In this document: in pieces, positions 1-7,186 of the stretch
Position numbering within the stretch: position 1 is the stretch's first letter
Layout: each line of letters begins with the position of its first letter
Origin: Bacillota bacterium
GTDB lineage: Bacteria > Bacillota > Clostridia > Lachnospirales > Lachnospiraceae
Length of the DNA stretch: 35,982 nt
Direction: 5' to 3'
NCBI GenBank assembly: GCA_023443225.1
Contig: JAEZVF010000105.1
Span: 1 to 35,982, forward strand
The notes under the pieces: model-generated
What the model was told of the DNA's origin: nothing
The model's database searches: none
What the model saw: only the letters and a program-made list of their open reading frames with translations
Position numbers and translations under genes: made by a program

Positions 1-124
1 AAAAGAATGTCTGTTGCATAACACAAAGCTGTAGAAAGAAGAATGTCGGAAAGCCGTGTGAGGGAAAACCTCATGCACGGTTTGATGAGGGGAAAGAGGG
101 CTTATGCCCTCTGACCTACTCTAC
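1..124 (+). mobile_element. 3' end of a group II intron (domains V and VI)
   Basis: Bases 52-82 fold as a group II intron domain V. A basal stem starts with the AGC triad (52-54), pairing 52-58 with 76-82. A two-base bulge follows at 74-75, then an upper stem (59-63 with 69-73) closed by a GAAAA loop. Bases 97-112 form the domain VI hairpin (GAGGGC, TTAT, GCCCTC), with a candidate branch-point A at 114 and an end of AY type near 124. The reverse transcriptase ORF and 5' parts must lie upstream of the window. The exact 3' splice site is inferred. The glyS ribosome binding site starts only about 15 bases downstream. Confidence 0.82.
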
Positions 125-153
125 ATCAAACTATAATTTAGGAGGTAGTTCAA

Positions 154-1527
154 ATGGGTAACTTAACAATGGATGAGATGATGGCTTATTGCAATCAATA
201 TGGATTTATATTTCAGGGTAGTGAAATATATGGCGGATTAGCAAACACATGGGATTATGGTCCACTTGGAACGAGATTAAAAAACAATATTAAAGATGCA
301 TGGCGCTATTATTTTATTCAAATGAGAGATAACAGCTATGAATTGGATTCAGATATATTAATGAATCCTACTACATGGAAAGCAAGTGGACATTTAGATA
401 GCTTTACAGACCCACTTCTGGACTGTAAAGAATGTAAGACAAGGCACCGGGCGGATAACTTAATAAATAATTTTGATGCTTCTGTTAATGCTGATGCGAT
501 GTCTCAAGAAGAAATGTTAGAATTTATTCGGTTAAAAAAGGTTCCCTGTCCCAAATGCGGTAAATCAAATTTTACAGACATCCGACAATTTAATCTAATG
601 TTTGCAACACAACGTGGCGTAACACAAGATGCTGCTAATACAATTTTTTTGCGACCAGAAAATGCTCAAGGAGAATATGTAAACTTTAATAATGTACTTC
701 GAACTATGAGAACCAAGCTCCCGTTTAGTATTGGACAAATTGGTAAGGCATTCAGAAATGAAATTACACCCGGTAATTTTACTTTCCGAACGATTGAGTT
801 TGAGCAAATGGAATATCAAACCTTCTGCAAGAAGGGAGAAGATGATAACATGTACGAATATTTTAAGAACTATGGAATTGAGTTTTTTCAATTCCTTGGA
901 CTTATTAATGAGCATTTACGTTTTCATGACCACGAAAAATTAGCTCATTACGCAAAAGCTGCATGTGATATTGAGTATCTGTTCCCATTTGGTTGGGGTG
1001 AAATCAACGGAACACATAATAGAACAGACTTTGACCTACAGAGACATCAAGAATTTTCAAAAAGAAGTATGGAATACTTCGACTCTAATTCAAATGAAAA
1101 ATACATTCCGTATGTAATCGAGTCTACGTACGGACTTGACCGTATATTTTTAGCTATATTATTTGAATCGCTTATAGTAGAAGAATTAGATGGTGGGGAT
1201 ACCAGGCAGGTATTAAAAATAAAACCTTATCTTGCTCCAATTAAAGTAAATATTCTCCCGTTAATAAAGAAAAGTCATTCTGCTAAAGCTATGGAGATAT
1301 ATAATGAATTAAAAAAGTGTTTTATGGTGTCTTATGATGATGCTGGAAATATCGGAAAGCGTTACCGTAGAGGAGATGCTATAGGAATACCTTTTGCTAT
1401 AACGATTGATAATAGTACACTCGAAAGTGAAACTGTAACAATACGTGAACGTGACACGATGAAGCAAATTATCGTTAATATTAAAGATTTGAAAAGCTAT
1501 TTAGAAGAGAATGTAAATCAATTTTAA
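154..1527 (+). CDS. glyS: Glycyl-tRNA synthetase, single-chain class II type
   Basis: Charges tRNA-Gly with glycine in the cytoplasm. It is the homodimeric (eukaryote/Gram-positive type) enzyme of 457 residues, a normal length. Visible are the N-terminal WDYGPLG segment (about 33-39), a zinc-type pair CKEC (91-94) and CPKC (132-135), class II motif 2 with FRNE (200-203) and RTIEFEQMEYQ (about 212-222), motif 3 in ESTYGLDRIF, and a C-terminal anticodon-binding domain. The start ATG has AGGAGG about 8 bases upstream (141-146). A group II intron ends just before the leader, so any T-box control, common for Firmicute glyS, would be separated from the gene by the intron; none is visible here. A strong terminator follows. 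Confidence 0.97.
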   Translation: MGNLTMDEMMAYCNQYGFIFQGSEIYGGLANTWDYGPLGTRLKNNIKDAWRYYFIQMRDNSYELDSDILMNPTTWKASGHLDSFTDPLLDCKECKTRHRADNLINNFDASVNADAMSQEEMLEFIRLKKVPCPKCGKSNFTDIRQFNLMFATQRGVTQDAANTIFLRPENAQGEYVNFNNVLRTMRTKLPFSIGQIGKAFRNEITPGNFTFRTIEFEQMEYQTFCKKGEDDNMYEYFKNYGIEFFQFLGLINEHLRFHDHEKLAHYAKAACDIEYLFPFGWGEINGTHNRTDFDLQRHQEFSKRSMEYFDSNSNEKYIPYVIESTYGLDRIFLAILFESLIVEELDGGDTRQVLKIKPYLAPIKVNILPLIKKSHSAKAMEIYNELKKCFMVSYDDAGNIGKRYRRGDAIGIPFAITIDNSTLESETVTIRERDTMKQIIVNIKDLKSYLEENVNQF

Positions 1528-1562
1528 TGTTAGTCTTAGTTGCATAAATCATGATGGTATAG

Positions 1563-1590
1563 CTCCCCGAGAAGAATCGGGGAGTTTTTC
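1563..1590 (+). terminator. Rho-independent terminator of glyS
   Basis: Perfect 8-bp stem CTCCCCGA / TCGGGGAG (1563-1570 with 1577-1584), six-base loop, followed by TTTTTCTT. It closes the glyS transcript and marks the left edge of the accessory region. The 220 bases from here to 1813 are AT-rich with no convincing gene. Confidence 0.93.
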
Positions 1591-1813
1591 TTCTTTAGTT
1601 CTTTGATTAACAAATCAGTACATAGGGCTGTTACAAGATGGGCTAAAAAGATAGTCTATCAGAATTTGGAATTTATTATGGATTTTTATATACATATGTC
1701 TTATAATGTAACATATGATTATAACGGATTTCTTATTATAAGAGTTACAAATATAGAAAAATATCAATTTAGAATATTATCACGAATATACATATTAATT
1801 CAGAGGGGAAAAG

Positions 1814-2767
1814 ATGTATAAGAAAAAATTAAATATCGATGAACAAATAGAAGATTTAAAAATAAAAGGTGTAACCTTTAGTGAGATATCTGAAGATGAA
1901 GCTAAAAAGTTTCTGCGTTATAATAATTATTATTTCAAATTAAAATCTTATGCTAGGAATTATCAAAAGTATAATAAACCGGAAATGCAAGGAAAGTACA
2001 TAAACTTGGATTTTGCATATTTAATAGAATTAAGTACACTTGATATGTATTTTAGAAAGATTATTATGCAGATGTGCCTTGATATAGAACATTTTTTAAA
2101 AGTAAGATTGATGTATGATATAAGTAACAATTCTGATGAAGATGGATATAATATAGTGAATAAATATTTAGATGGCAGATATAACATCCTAAATGATTTA
2201 TATAAAAATGCCGAAACATCTGCAACAGCAGAATTAATTGCAAAATTTCATGATAATGATTCAGAAATCTCTATATGGAAGTTTGTTGAAGCATTATCAT
2301 TCGGAAGATTTGTTGAAATATATGATTTATATTATGGAACTTATGGTGGATATAATTATTCAAGTTATTTGGGTTCTATTAAGTTTTTGAGAAATGCGGC
2401 TGCTCATAATAACTGTTTGCTTAATTCTATAAGAAAACCATATCAGACCAAGATTAATAAAACTATGAAAGTTATGGATAAAGTATCAAAAATAAAAAAC
2501 ATACCAACAAGTTATAAATATAAGATGAGCAATCCAGTTATTCATGATTTCGTTACATTATTATTTGTATATAGTGATTTGCTAAATTATCCTGCTAATA
2601 GGAACATGAGAGAAAAAGGTATTGAGACAGTAAAACATTTTTTTGACACAACGTTAGTAAGAAAAAAGGATTACTTTCGTAAAAATGATGTATTATGTGA
2701 TAATTATAATTTTATATGTCTAATAATAAAGTTTTTAGAGAATAATAGAAATGGAAGAATTCTATAG
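1814..2767 (+). CDS. abiF: AbiF/AbiD-family (Abi_2) HEPN ribonuclease, abortive-infection type
   Basis: A 317-residue Abi_2-family protein. The N-terminus has the family pattern of R, aromatic and Y residues (RYNNYYFKLKSYARNY, about 35-50). The middle holds SFGRFVEIY (about 162-170). R193-N-A-A-A-H198 is a clear HEPN RX4H RNase motif. Such proteins are abortive-infection or toxin RNases that cleave RNA and stop growth of phage-infected cells. AbiF genes are known to travel with a structured RNA that restrains them; here one follows only 8 bases after the stop codon. The start ATG has GAGGGG at 1802-1807. Base composition is very AT-rich compared with glyS, as expected for acquired defence genes. 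The family call is firm; the AbiF rather than AbiD subtype rests mainly on the RNA. Confidence 0.88.
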   Translation: MYKKKLNIDEQIEDLKIKGVTFSEISEDEAKKFLRYNNYYFKLKSYARNYQKYNKPEMQGKYINLDFAYLIELSTLDMYFRKIIMQMCLDIEHFLKVRLMYDISNNSDEDGYNIVNKYLDGRYNILNDLYKNAETSATAELIAKFHDNDSEISIWKFVEALSFGRFVEIYDLYYGTYGGYNYSSYLGSIKFLRNAAAHNNCLLNSIRKPYQTKINKTMKVMDKVSKIKNIPTSYKYKMSNPVIHDFVTLLFVYSDLLNYPANRNMREKGIETVKHFFDTTLVRKKDYFRKNDVLCDNYNFICLIIKFLENNRNGRIL

Positions 2768-2774
2768 AAAACAG

Positions 2775-2803
2775 TTGACAGAAAATTTTATTAATGGTAT
2801 AAT
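2775..2803 (+). promoter_or_regulatory. Consensus sigma-A promoter of the AbiF-linked RNA
   Basis: TTGACA (2775-2780), exactly 17 bases, TATAAT (2798-2803): a perfect -35/-10 pair starting 8 bases after the abiF stop codon. The predicted start is near 2810. No ORF with a ribosome binding site follows before a terminator at 2885-2909, so its product should be a short RNA. The strength of the promoter suits an RNA that must stay in excess over a toxin. Confidence 0.9.
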
Positions 2804-2809
2804 AGCTTC

Positions 2810-2909
2810 AATGAACAAAAACCTTCGAGGTTTTTAGCGAAAGCGGTACCTGTATCAATTTCGTTTTTGTGAAAATAAAAAAAGAGACATCTTAACGATG
2901 TCTTTTTTT
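2810..2909 (+). ncRNA. AbiF-associated structured small RNA (candidate antitoxin/guard RNA)
   Basis: About 100 nt bounded by a perfect promoter and a perfect terminator. It can form hairpin 1 (AAAAACCT 2817-2824 with AGGTTTTT 2828-2835). Competing with it is a long-range pairing, ACAAAAAC (2815-2822) with GTTTTTGT (2863-2870). AGCGAAA (2836-2842) can pair with TTTCGTT (2859-2865), and AGGT (2828-2831) with ACCT (2848-2851), which allows a pseudoknot. The shared strand at 2815-2824 suggests either a pseudoknot or a switch. The abiF RNA motif is known from the literature; I assign this RNA to it by position and architecture, not by a covariance search. Confidence 0.82.
2885..2909 (+). terminator. 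Terminator of the AbiF-linked RNA
   Basis: AGACATC (2885-2891), loop TTAAC, GATGTCT (2897-2903) and a run of seven T. Transcription should end at about 2909. Confidence 0.93.
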
Positions 2910-2989
2910 ACGCCTTCTTTTATTGATTTCTTTATATCTGTGTTTCTTAGTAATTTATCCAGTAGATGAAATAATTGTATGCAAACTGT

Positions 2990-3120
2990 ATGCAAAAGAT
3001 ATCGGACTTTGCGGAAAGCTCCTTTCTATGCATATTTACGAGGTGTCGAAACCGTTCAAATCTGGTTGTCGCCTCTCAAAGAATGGTCTCTAAACCTTGA
3101 AAATACAAAGGTTTAGAGAT
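2990..3120. repeat. Mobile-element flank, copy 1 (matched at 11980-12110)
   Basis: Three blocks recur in order at 11980-12110. First, ATCGGA-N12-CTCCTTTCT at 3001-3027 (copy 2 at 11994-12020). Second, a 21-base block at 3054-3074, 20/21 identical to 12046-12066. Third, a TCTCTAAA...TTTAGAGA hairpin at 3087-3119 (copy 2 at 12078-12109). The segment lies downstream of the minus-strand integrase remnant. The first block occurs a third time at 17693-17719. Read on the minus strand, it contains AAAGGAG and an open frame of some 40 codons into the AbiF RNA terminator, with no start codon I trust. Confidence 0.7.
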
Positions 3121-3126
3121 TTTTTT
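3087..3126 (+). terminator. Strong hairpin terminator in the element flank
   Basis: A 12-bp perfect stem, TCTCTAAACCTT (3087-3098) with AAGGTTTAGAGA (3108-3119), followed by seven T. It is oriented to stop plus-strand transcription coming from the abiF side before it enters the opposed int/mob genes. Confidence 0.85.
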
Positions 3127-3212
3127 GTTGTTTAGAAAATTCGGTGCAAGTAGGTGCAAGGTATTTTAGTAGCTGAAAATGCTTGATTGTTAGAGGTTTG
3201 TCCTTCGAAATA

Positions 3213-3539
3213 CTAGTCTAAAATGTGGTTTGTCTTGTCATAGGTCTCTGAACGAGGTGTAATATTCTTCAAGTATCCATATGTCATGGTAAGAGTAGTA
3301 TGACCAAGCATTTCTTGCAACTCTGTGGCAGCGGCACCATTCCTATGAAGGATGGAAGCGGTAGAAAACCCAACTTTATGAGAAGGACGGTATTCAATAC
3401 CGAGTCCCTTGCAGCATATCTTAATCCGACGGTTAAAGGTTACTGTTGCTAAAGGTTTGGAATCCTTGATAAACAGATATTCACTATTAGGATTAACGCG
3501 CTTGATTTCATTCAGAATTCGTTTACATGCATTTGTCAA
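3213..3539 (-). pseudogene. Tyrosine recombinase (integrase) C-terminal remnant
   Basis: 108 codons matching only the C-terminal catalytic part of a phage/ICE integrase: the SHKVGFSTAS box, LGHTTLTMTYGYL with the H and the tyrosine nucleophile, and upstream ACKRILNEIK. The box that should read H-x-x-R has glycine in place of the arginine (HKVG), so the active site is damaged. The N-terminal core-binding domain and the first catalytic arginine are missing. The frame begins with a TTG overlapping the MobV stop codon; an alternative frame extends the integrase-like sequence a few codons into the MobV end. This looks like a deletion fusion of two genes of one element. It probably has no activity. 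Confidence 0.82.
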
Positions 3540-4447
3540 AGGAAGATACCGTAAATGAGTTCCTCTTTTTCTTTTTGAAGGTGAGTATTCTTATCCTTCT
3601 CTTGATTTAAAGCATATTGGAGCGCGTTCTGCATTTCCATCTTCTTTTTTAGATTAAAGAGATTGACAGATTTATCTGGCTCCAGGTCTTTTGCCTGCTC
3701 AGCAAGTTCCTGTCCTTTCCGAATGATTTGAGATTGCAGCTTATTTAATGTTTTTGATGCTTCTTGCTGTTTATATGCTTCCACACTCAAATGCTTTTTT
3801 GCTTCACCCAAGTCATGAATTTCACCACGGTCGAAGCCATATTCTTTTCCAATAAAGTCATACATGTAATCTTGAAATTTTCGGTAGCTACTCTTACCCT
3901 TCCAAAGCTCTGATATAGAGATTTTTTTGCAATTTGTTTTCTTATCATGTACGATAGGTATAACAGTTAAATGCATATGAGGTGTTATCTTACCTTCTGG
4001 AAAAAGAGACTTCATATCTTCATCAACCGGAAGGAATACCTCATCACGATGAACAACGGCTGATAGGATTATGACATCGGGGAAATATTTCTGAATTGCT
4101 TTAATAACTTTACGGAAGAATTCATCCTGTTCCGAAAGATTCATCTCTTTAATCTTTTCATATGGTGGATAAACCAGAAACTCATCTAGGTACTTGGTCT
4201 GCTTCATCTCGTCCCCTTGCACTTTTAATTGTCCGGTAAATGCACCACTCTTATAGAGACGATTAAACGCTTTAAGATAAGTTTCTCCTTGATTAAGATT
4301 GTTTTCTATTATGCTGTTGAACTTGGTGTGGGATAAATCAATATTCTCATTGGAATAATTATTTAATTTCCTCATGTTATGGCAGTAGGGACGATGGGCT
4401 TCGGACTTGATGTAGCTCTCGTGACGCATTACACATACATTAACCAT
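3536..4447 (-). CDS. MobV-family (Mob_Pre) relaxase, C-terminally truncated
   Basis: Relaxases of this family nick oriT and lead plasmid or transposon DNA into a recipient. Seen are the N-terminal motif NYSNENIDLSHTKFN (about 29-43; families usually have R where H stands), the metal-binding PHMHLTVIP (HxHxxxxP), and a C-terminal coiled coil (about 215-300). The 303 residues are shorter than usual members (about 400 or more), and the coiled coil runs straight into integrase-derived sequence at 3539, so the end is probably a deletion joint. The start ATG has AAGGAGG close upstream on the minus strand. The catalytic domain looks intact; mobilisation in trans cannot be excluded. Confidence 0.85.
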   Translation of the reverse strand: MVNVCVMRHESYIKSEAHRPYCHNMRKLNNYSNENIDLSHTKFNSIIENNLNQGETYLKAFNRLYKSGAFTGQLKVQGDEMKQTKYLDEFLVYPPYEKIKEMNLSEQDEFFRKVIKAIQKYFPDVIILSAVVHRDEVFLPVDEDMKSLFPEGKITPHMHLTVIPIVHDKKTNCKKISISELWKGKSSYRKFQDYMYDFIGKEYGFDRGEIHDLGEAKKHLSVEAYKQQEASKTLNKLQSQIIRKGQELAEQAKDLEPDKSVNLFNLKKKMEMQNALQYALNQEKDKNTHLQKEKEELIYGIFL

Positions 4448-4568
4448 AGTTGTTTCCTCCTTTTGTTTTTCTCTTCAGAAATTAATATGAATGATAATTT
4501 TAAAAAGGAGTATAATTTACAATCTTATTAAAGATGAATTTTTTGATTTCTTCAGTAAATAAACTGCT

Positions 4569-4645
4569 CTAACTCATTAGGGCAGTCTAACGACTGACCT
4601 GCTCGCTCTCCGAGGGGTCTTCGACGCTTTTGCATCATCCTCGCA
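4569..4645. other. Candidate oriT / Mob-associated hairpin
   Basis: Lies 120 bases upstream of the MobV start. It contains CTAACTCATT, then the small dyad AGTC-TAAC-GACT, then GACCTGCT. The same order recurs at 12115-12148, where the dyad reads ACT-ATCG-AGT, so both stem arms have changed together. Position before a relaxase gene and the preserved stem suggest a nick or recognition site. No MobV consensus nick site was recognised, so the role is an inference. The remainder to 4936 is AT-rich with only a weak ACACC/GGTGT dyad (4776-4794). Confidence 0.4.
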
Positions 4646-4936
4646 TTAAAGGGATAGTACACAATAATGCATATTTCACTATGATTTGACATGATATTAC
4701 CACATCATATGTGTTGGATATACTTTTAAATAAACTTGAAATAGTATTATATTTATTTTTCGTAGGAAAAAGAGAACACCGTTTAAATAGGTGTAGAACA
4801 TACACAGTTATGGTTCGTATACTCTGAATATTTCAAGATGATTTTATAACAAAATTGGAAAACTAATGCATAATTTGTTTTTCTCATAAGGCAAGTAAAA
4901 CATGTACAGTATCATATTGATGATAGATATTAAGAT

Positions 4937-4965
4937 TTGACTTGACATGTAAAGAAATGTATAAT
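4937..4965 (+). promoter_or_regulatory. Sigma-A promoter of the OLD/UvrD/Shedu operon
   Basis: TTGACT (4937-4942), 17 bases, TATAAT (4960-4965), predicted start about 4972 and a leader of about 55 bases to the ATG at 5027. It is the only strong promoter seen ahead of the three defence genes. No operator dyad is evident around it. Confidence 0.8.
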
Positions 4966-5026
4966 CATAGAGATTGGTAGAATATTTTGGTAAAATAATA
5001 TAAATAGTAAATAGGGGTGGAAACAT

Positions 5027-7186
5027 ATGTTTTTAAATTACTTGCAAATAATTAATTATAAAAATTTAAGAAAAAGTAGATTTTCATTCGTAGAAGGTGT
5101 TAATACAATCATAGGAGAGAATGATTCTGGAAAATCTAATGCTATGACAGCATTAAGACTATTGCTAGATGATACATATTATTACAATACAAAAAGATTA
5201 AAAGAAAATGACTTTTCCGATTCTTTATCAAACTGGAAGGGACATTGGATAATAATTTCGGCTATATTTGGTAAAGTCACTTCTGAAGACAAGCAAACTG
5301 AGGTATGTGCTGGAATTGTACCAGATAATGAAGATGAGGATTTCCTAAAATCCTATATTAAATGTGGTGAAGATAATATAGGGGTGATTTCACTATTTAT
5401 TCGTCCACAGAAGTCAATAAGGAAAAAATTAAGTGGTATGTCTGTCTACACAGAATTTGATAGAGAACGGAGTAAAATAAAACTTTCAGATTATGAGTTT
5501 TATTTTACATGCAGGTCACAAGCGGACTTTACCGATGATGACATTTATAAAAAAATCGTTGGAGATTTAGACAAAGGAAAATGTTCTAATCCAGATGAAG
5601 ATGATGATTCAATTCTTGGATGCAAATTAAACATTTCAGATATTCAAGACCATATATCAGTTGTTTTTATTGATGCATTAAGGGATGTTGCAAGTGAATT
5701 AAATAAGCCAAAGAATCCAATTAGAAGAATAATCGAGTCTATTGAATCACTAATTAAAGAATCAGAAATTGATGAAATAAGAACTGAAATAAAACAACTT
5801 AATAAATCTATTTCTAAGGTGGAACAAGTAGAGATAATTGGGAAAAAAATCAATACAAAATTATTAGATATGATTGGAATGGTATATTCTCCGGAAATAA
5901 TATTGGAATCAGGATTGAAAGATGATATAAATTCGTTATCAAGATATTTATTTATGAAGCCATCAAAACAAAATGATATTGAATCCCTTGGATTAGGTCA
6001 TTTAAATATGATATATATGGCATTAAAAATTGTTGAATATGAAGTTAATAGAACTAGAGAATTAATTAATATAATGATTATTGAAGAACCAGAGGCTCAT
6101 ATTCATACGCATATTCAACGAACTCTATTTGATAAATTAAAGGTTACAAAAGATTATACACAAATTATAGCTACAACGCATTCTACACATTTGTCCGAAG
6201 TATCAGATATAAGAAAAGTTAATATTCTAAAATGCAAGGACAATTCGACTATTTCAATGCAACCGAGCAATGGATTGGATGCTTTTGGAAAGAAAAAATT
6301 AAATATGGATAAGCTAAATTTATCAGAGTGTGTTGAGCGCTATTTGGACGCAAAAAGGTCTGTTCTTCTATTTTCAAAAGGGGTTATTTTAGTAGAAGGT
6401 GACGGGGAAGAAATTCTGATTCCTAATCTAATAAAAAAAGCATTTGGTGTAGCTCTTGATGAATTGGGAATAGGGCTTGTTAATGTTGGAAGCACTGCAT
6501 TCGAATATGTAGCAAGTTTATTTAGTAAAAAAAGAATACAGCGCTGTTGTTCGATAATAACAGATGAAGATGTTCAAATTGTCTATAAGAACAGCAGCTT
6601 CTATAAAAGTGAAGCTGAAGCACGCGGTAAAAGTAGAAAAATCAAACTGGATGAATTATACAAAACCAATCCGTGGGTTAAATCTTTCTATGCGCCACAT
6701 ACTTTAGAAGTTGATTTTGCTTTATCTAATGGCAAAAGTAATATTAAATACATTGATAGTGTTTTAGAAATCAATTACGCAAAGGAAGAAACTATTAAAA
6801 ATCATAAGGACAAACTGAGGGGAGCAGATTCTGAATGTGCTAATACTGTATTAACAGTAGCCAGAGACATGGGAAAAGGTTGGTATGCTACAGTTTTATC
6901 AAATACTATTGACATTGCAGTATCTATTCCTGAGTACATTTTGGCTGCGGTTGCTTTCTCCTGCCAAGAAGTAGTTAATATAGATATCGTAATAAAAATC
7001 ATAGAATATTCGTTAACGGGATATGATGATGAAGATGCAAAGTCGATTAGTAATTTGCTACAAGCATCCAAAACATTGGAAGAAAAAAAGGAGTGCATTC
7101 ACGAATTCAGAGGAAAATACCCTTCTGATATAGTAACGCTCTTTTGCAATCAGTTGGATAAGTATTGTGGAAGTTGGTGTGATTAG
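5027..7186 (+). CDS. gajA: OLD-family ATPase with TOPRIM nuclease domain, GajA-like
   Basis: An ATP-dependent endonuclease of the OLD family (class 2, next to a UvrD helicase), as in Gabija phage defence, where nucleotide depletion releases DNA cutting. ABC-type ATPase parts are Walker A GENDSGKS (30-37), a signature-like SLGLGH (about 319-324), Walker B IMIIEEPEAHIH (350 on) and the H-loop ATTHSTH. TOPRIM parts are VEGDGEE (E457, E461, E462) and the acidic D513-E514-D515. At 719 residues it is longer than the best-known GajA (about 580), with the excess after the TOPRIM acidic motif. The start ATG follows AGGGGTGG. The stop overlaps the GTG of the next gene by one base, indicating translational coupling. 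Family call firm; the name GajA rests on the partner. Confidence 0.88.
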   Translation: MFLNYLQIINYKNLRKSRFSFVEGVNTIIGENDSGKSNAMTALRLLLDDTYYYNTKRLKENDFSDSLSNWKGHWIIISAIFGKVTSEDKQTEVCAGIVPDNEDEDFLKSYIKCGEDNIGVISLFIRPQKSIRKKLSGMSVYTEFDRERSKIKLSDYEFYFTCRSQADFTDDDIYKKIVGDLDKGKCSNPDEDDDSILGCKLNISDIQDHISVVFIDALRDVASELNKPKNPIRRIIESIESLIKESEIDEIRTEIKQLNKSISKVEQVEIIGKKINTKLLDMIGMVYSPEIILESGLKDDINSLSRYLFMKPSKQNDIESLGLGHLNMIYMALKIVEYEVNRTRELINIMIIEEPEAHIHTHIQRTLFDKLKVTKDYTQIIATTHSTHLSEVSDIRKVNILKCKDNSTISMQPSNGLDAFGKKKLNMDKLNLSECVERYLDAKRSVLLFSKGVILVEGDGEEILIPNLIKKAFGVALDELGIGLVNVGSTAFEYVASLFSKKRIQRCCSIITDEDVQIVYKNSSFYKSEAEARGKSRKIKLDELYKTNPWVKSFYAPHTLEVDFALSNGKSNIKYIDSVLEINYAKEETIKNHKDKLRGADSECANTVLTVARDMGKGWYATVLSNTIDIAVSIPEYILAAVAFSCQEVVNIDIVIKIIEYSLTGYDDEDAKSISNLLQASKTLEEKKECIHEFRGKYPSDIVTLFCNQLDKYCGSWCD

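Noticed and set aside
1..153. T-box leader for glyS
   Set aside because: The sequence is explained by group II intron domains V and VI; no T-box sequence or specifier loop is visible.
1603..1821. 72-codon plus-strand open frame between glyS and abiF
   Set aside because: No ribosome binding site, non-ATG start, AT-rich random-looking composition, and it overlaps the abiF start.
2811..2880. Small protein encoded in the AbiF-linked RNA (ATG at 2811)
   Set aside because: The frame from ATG 2811 is short with no ribosome binding site; the stretch is better explained by RNA helices.
4844..5026. 60-codon minus-strand open frame upstream of gajA
   Set aside because: It lies over the promoter and leader of the defence operon and has no ribosome binding site or family resemblance.
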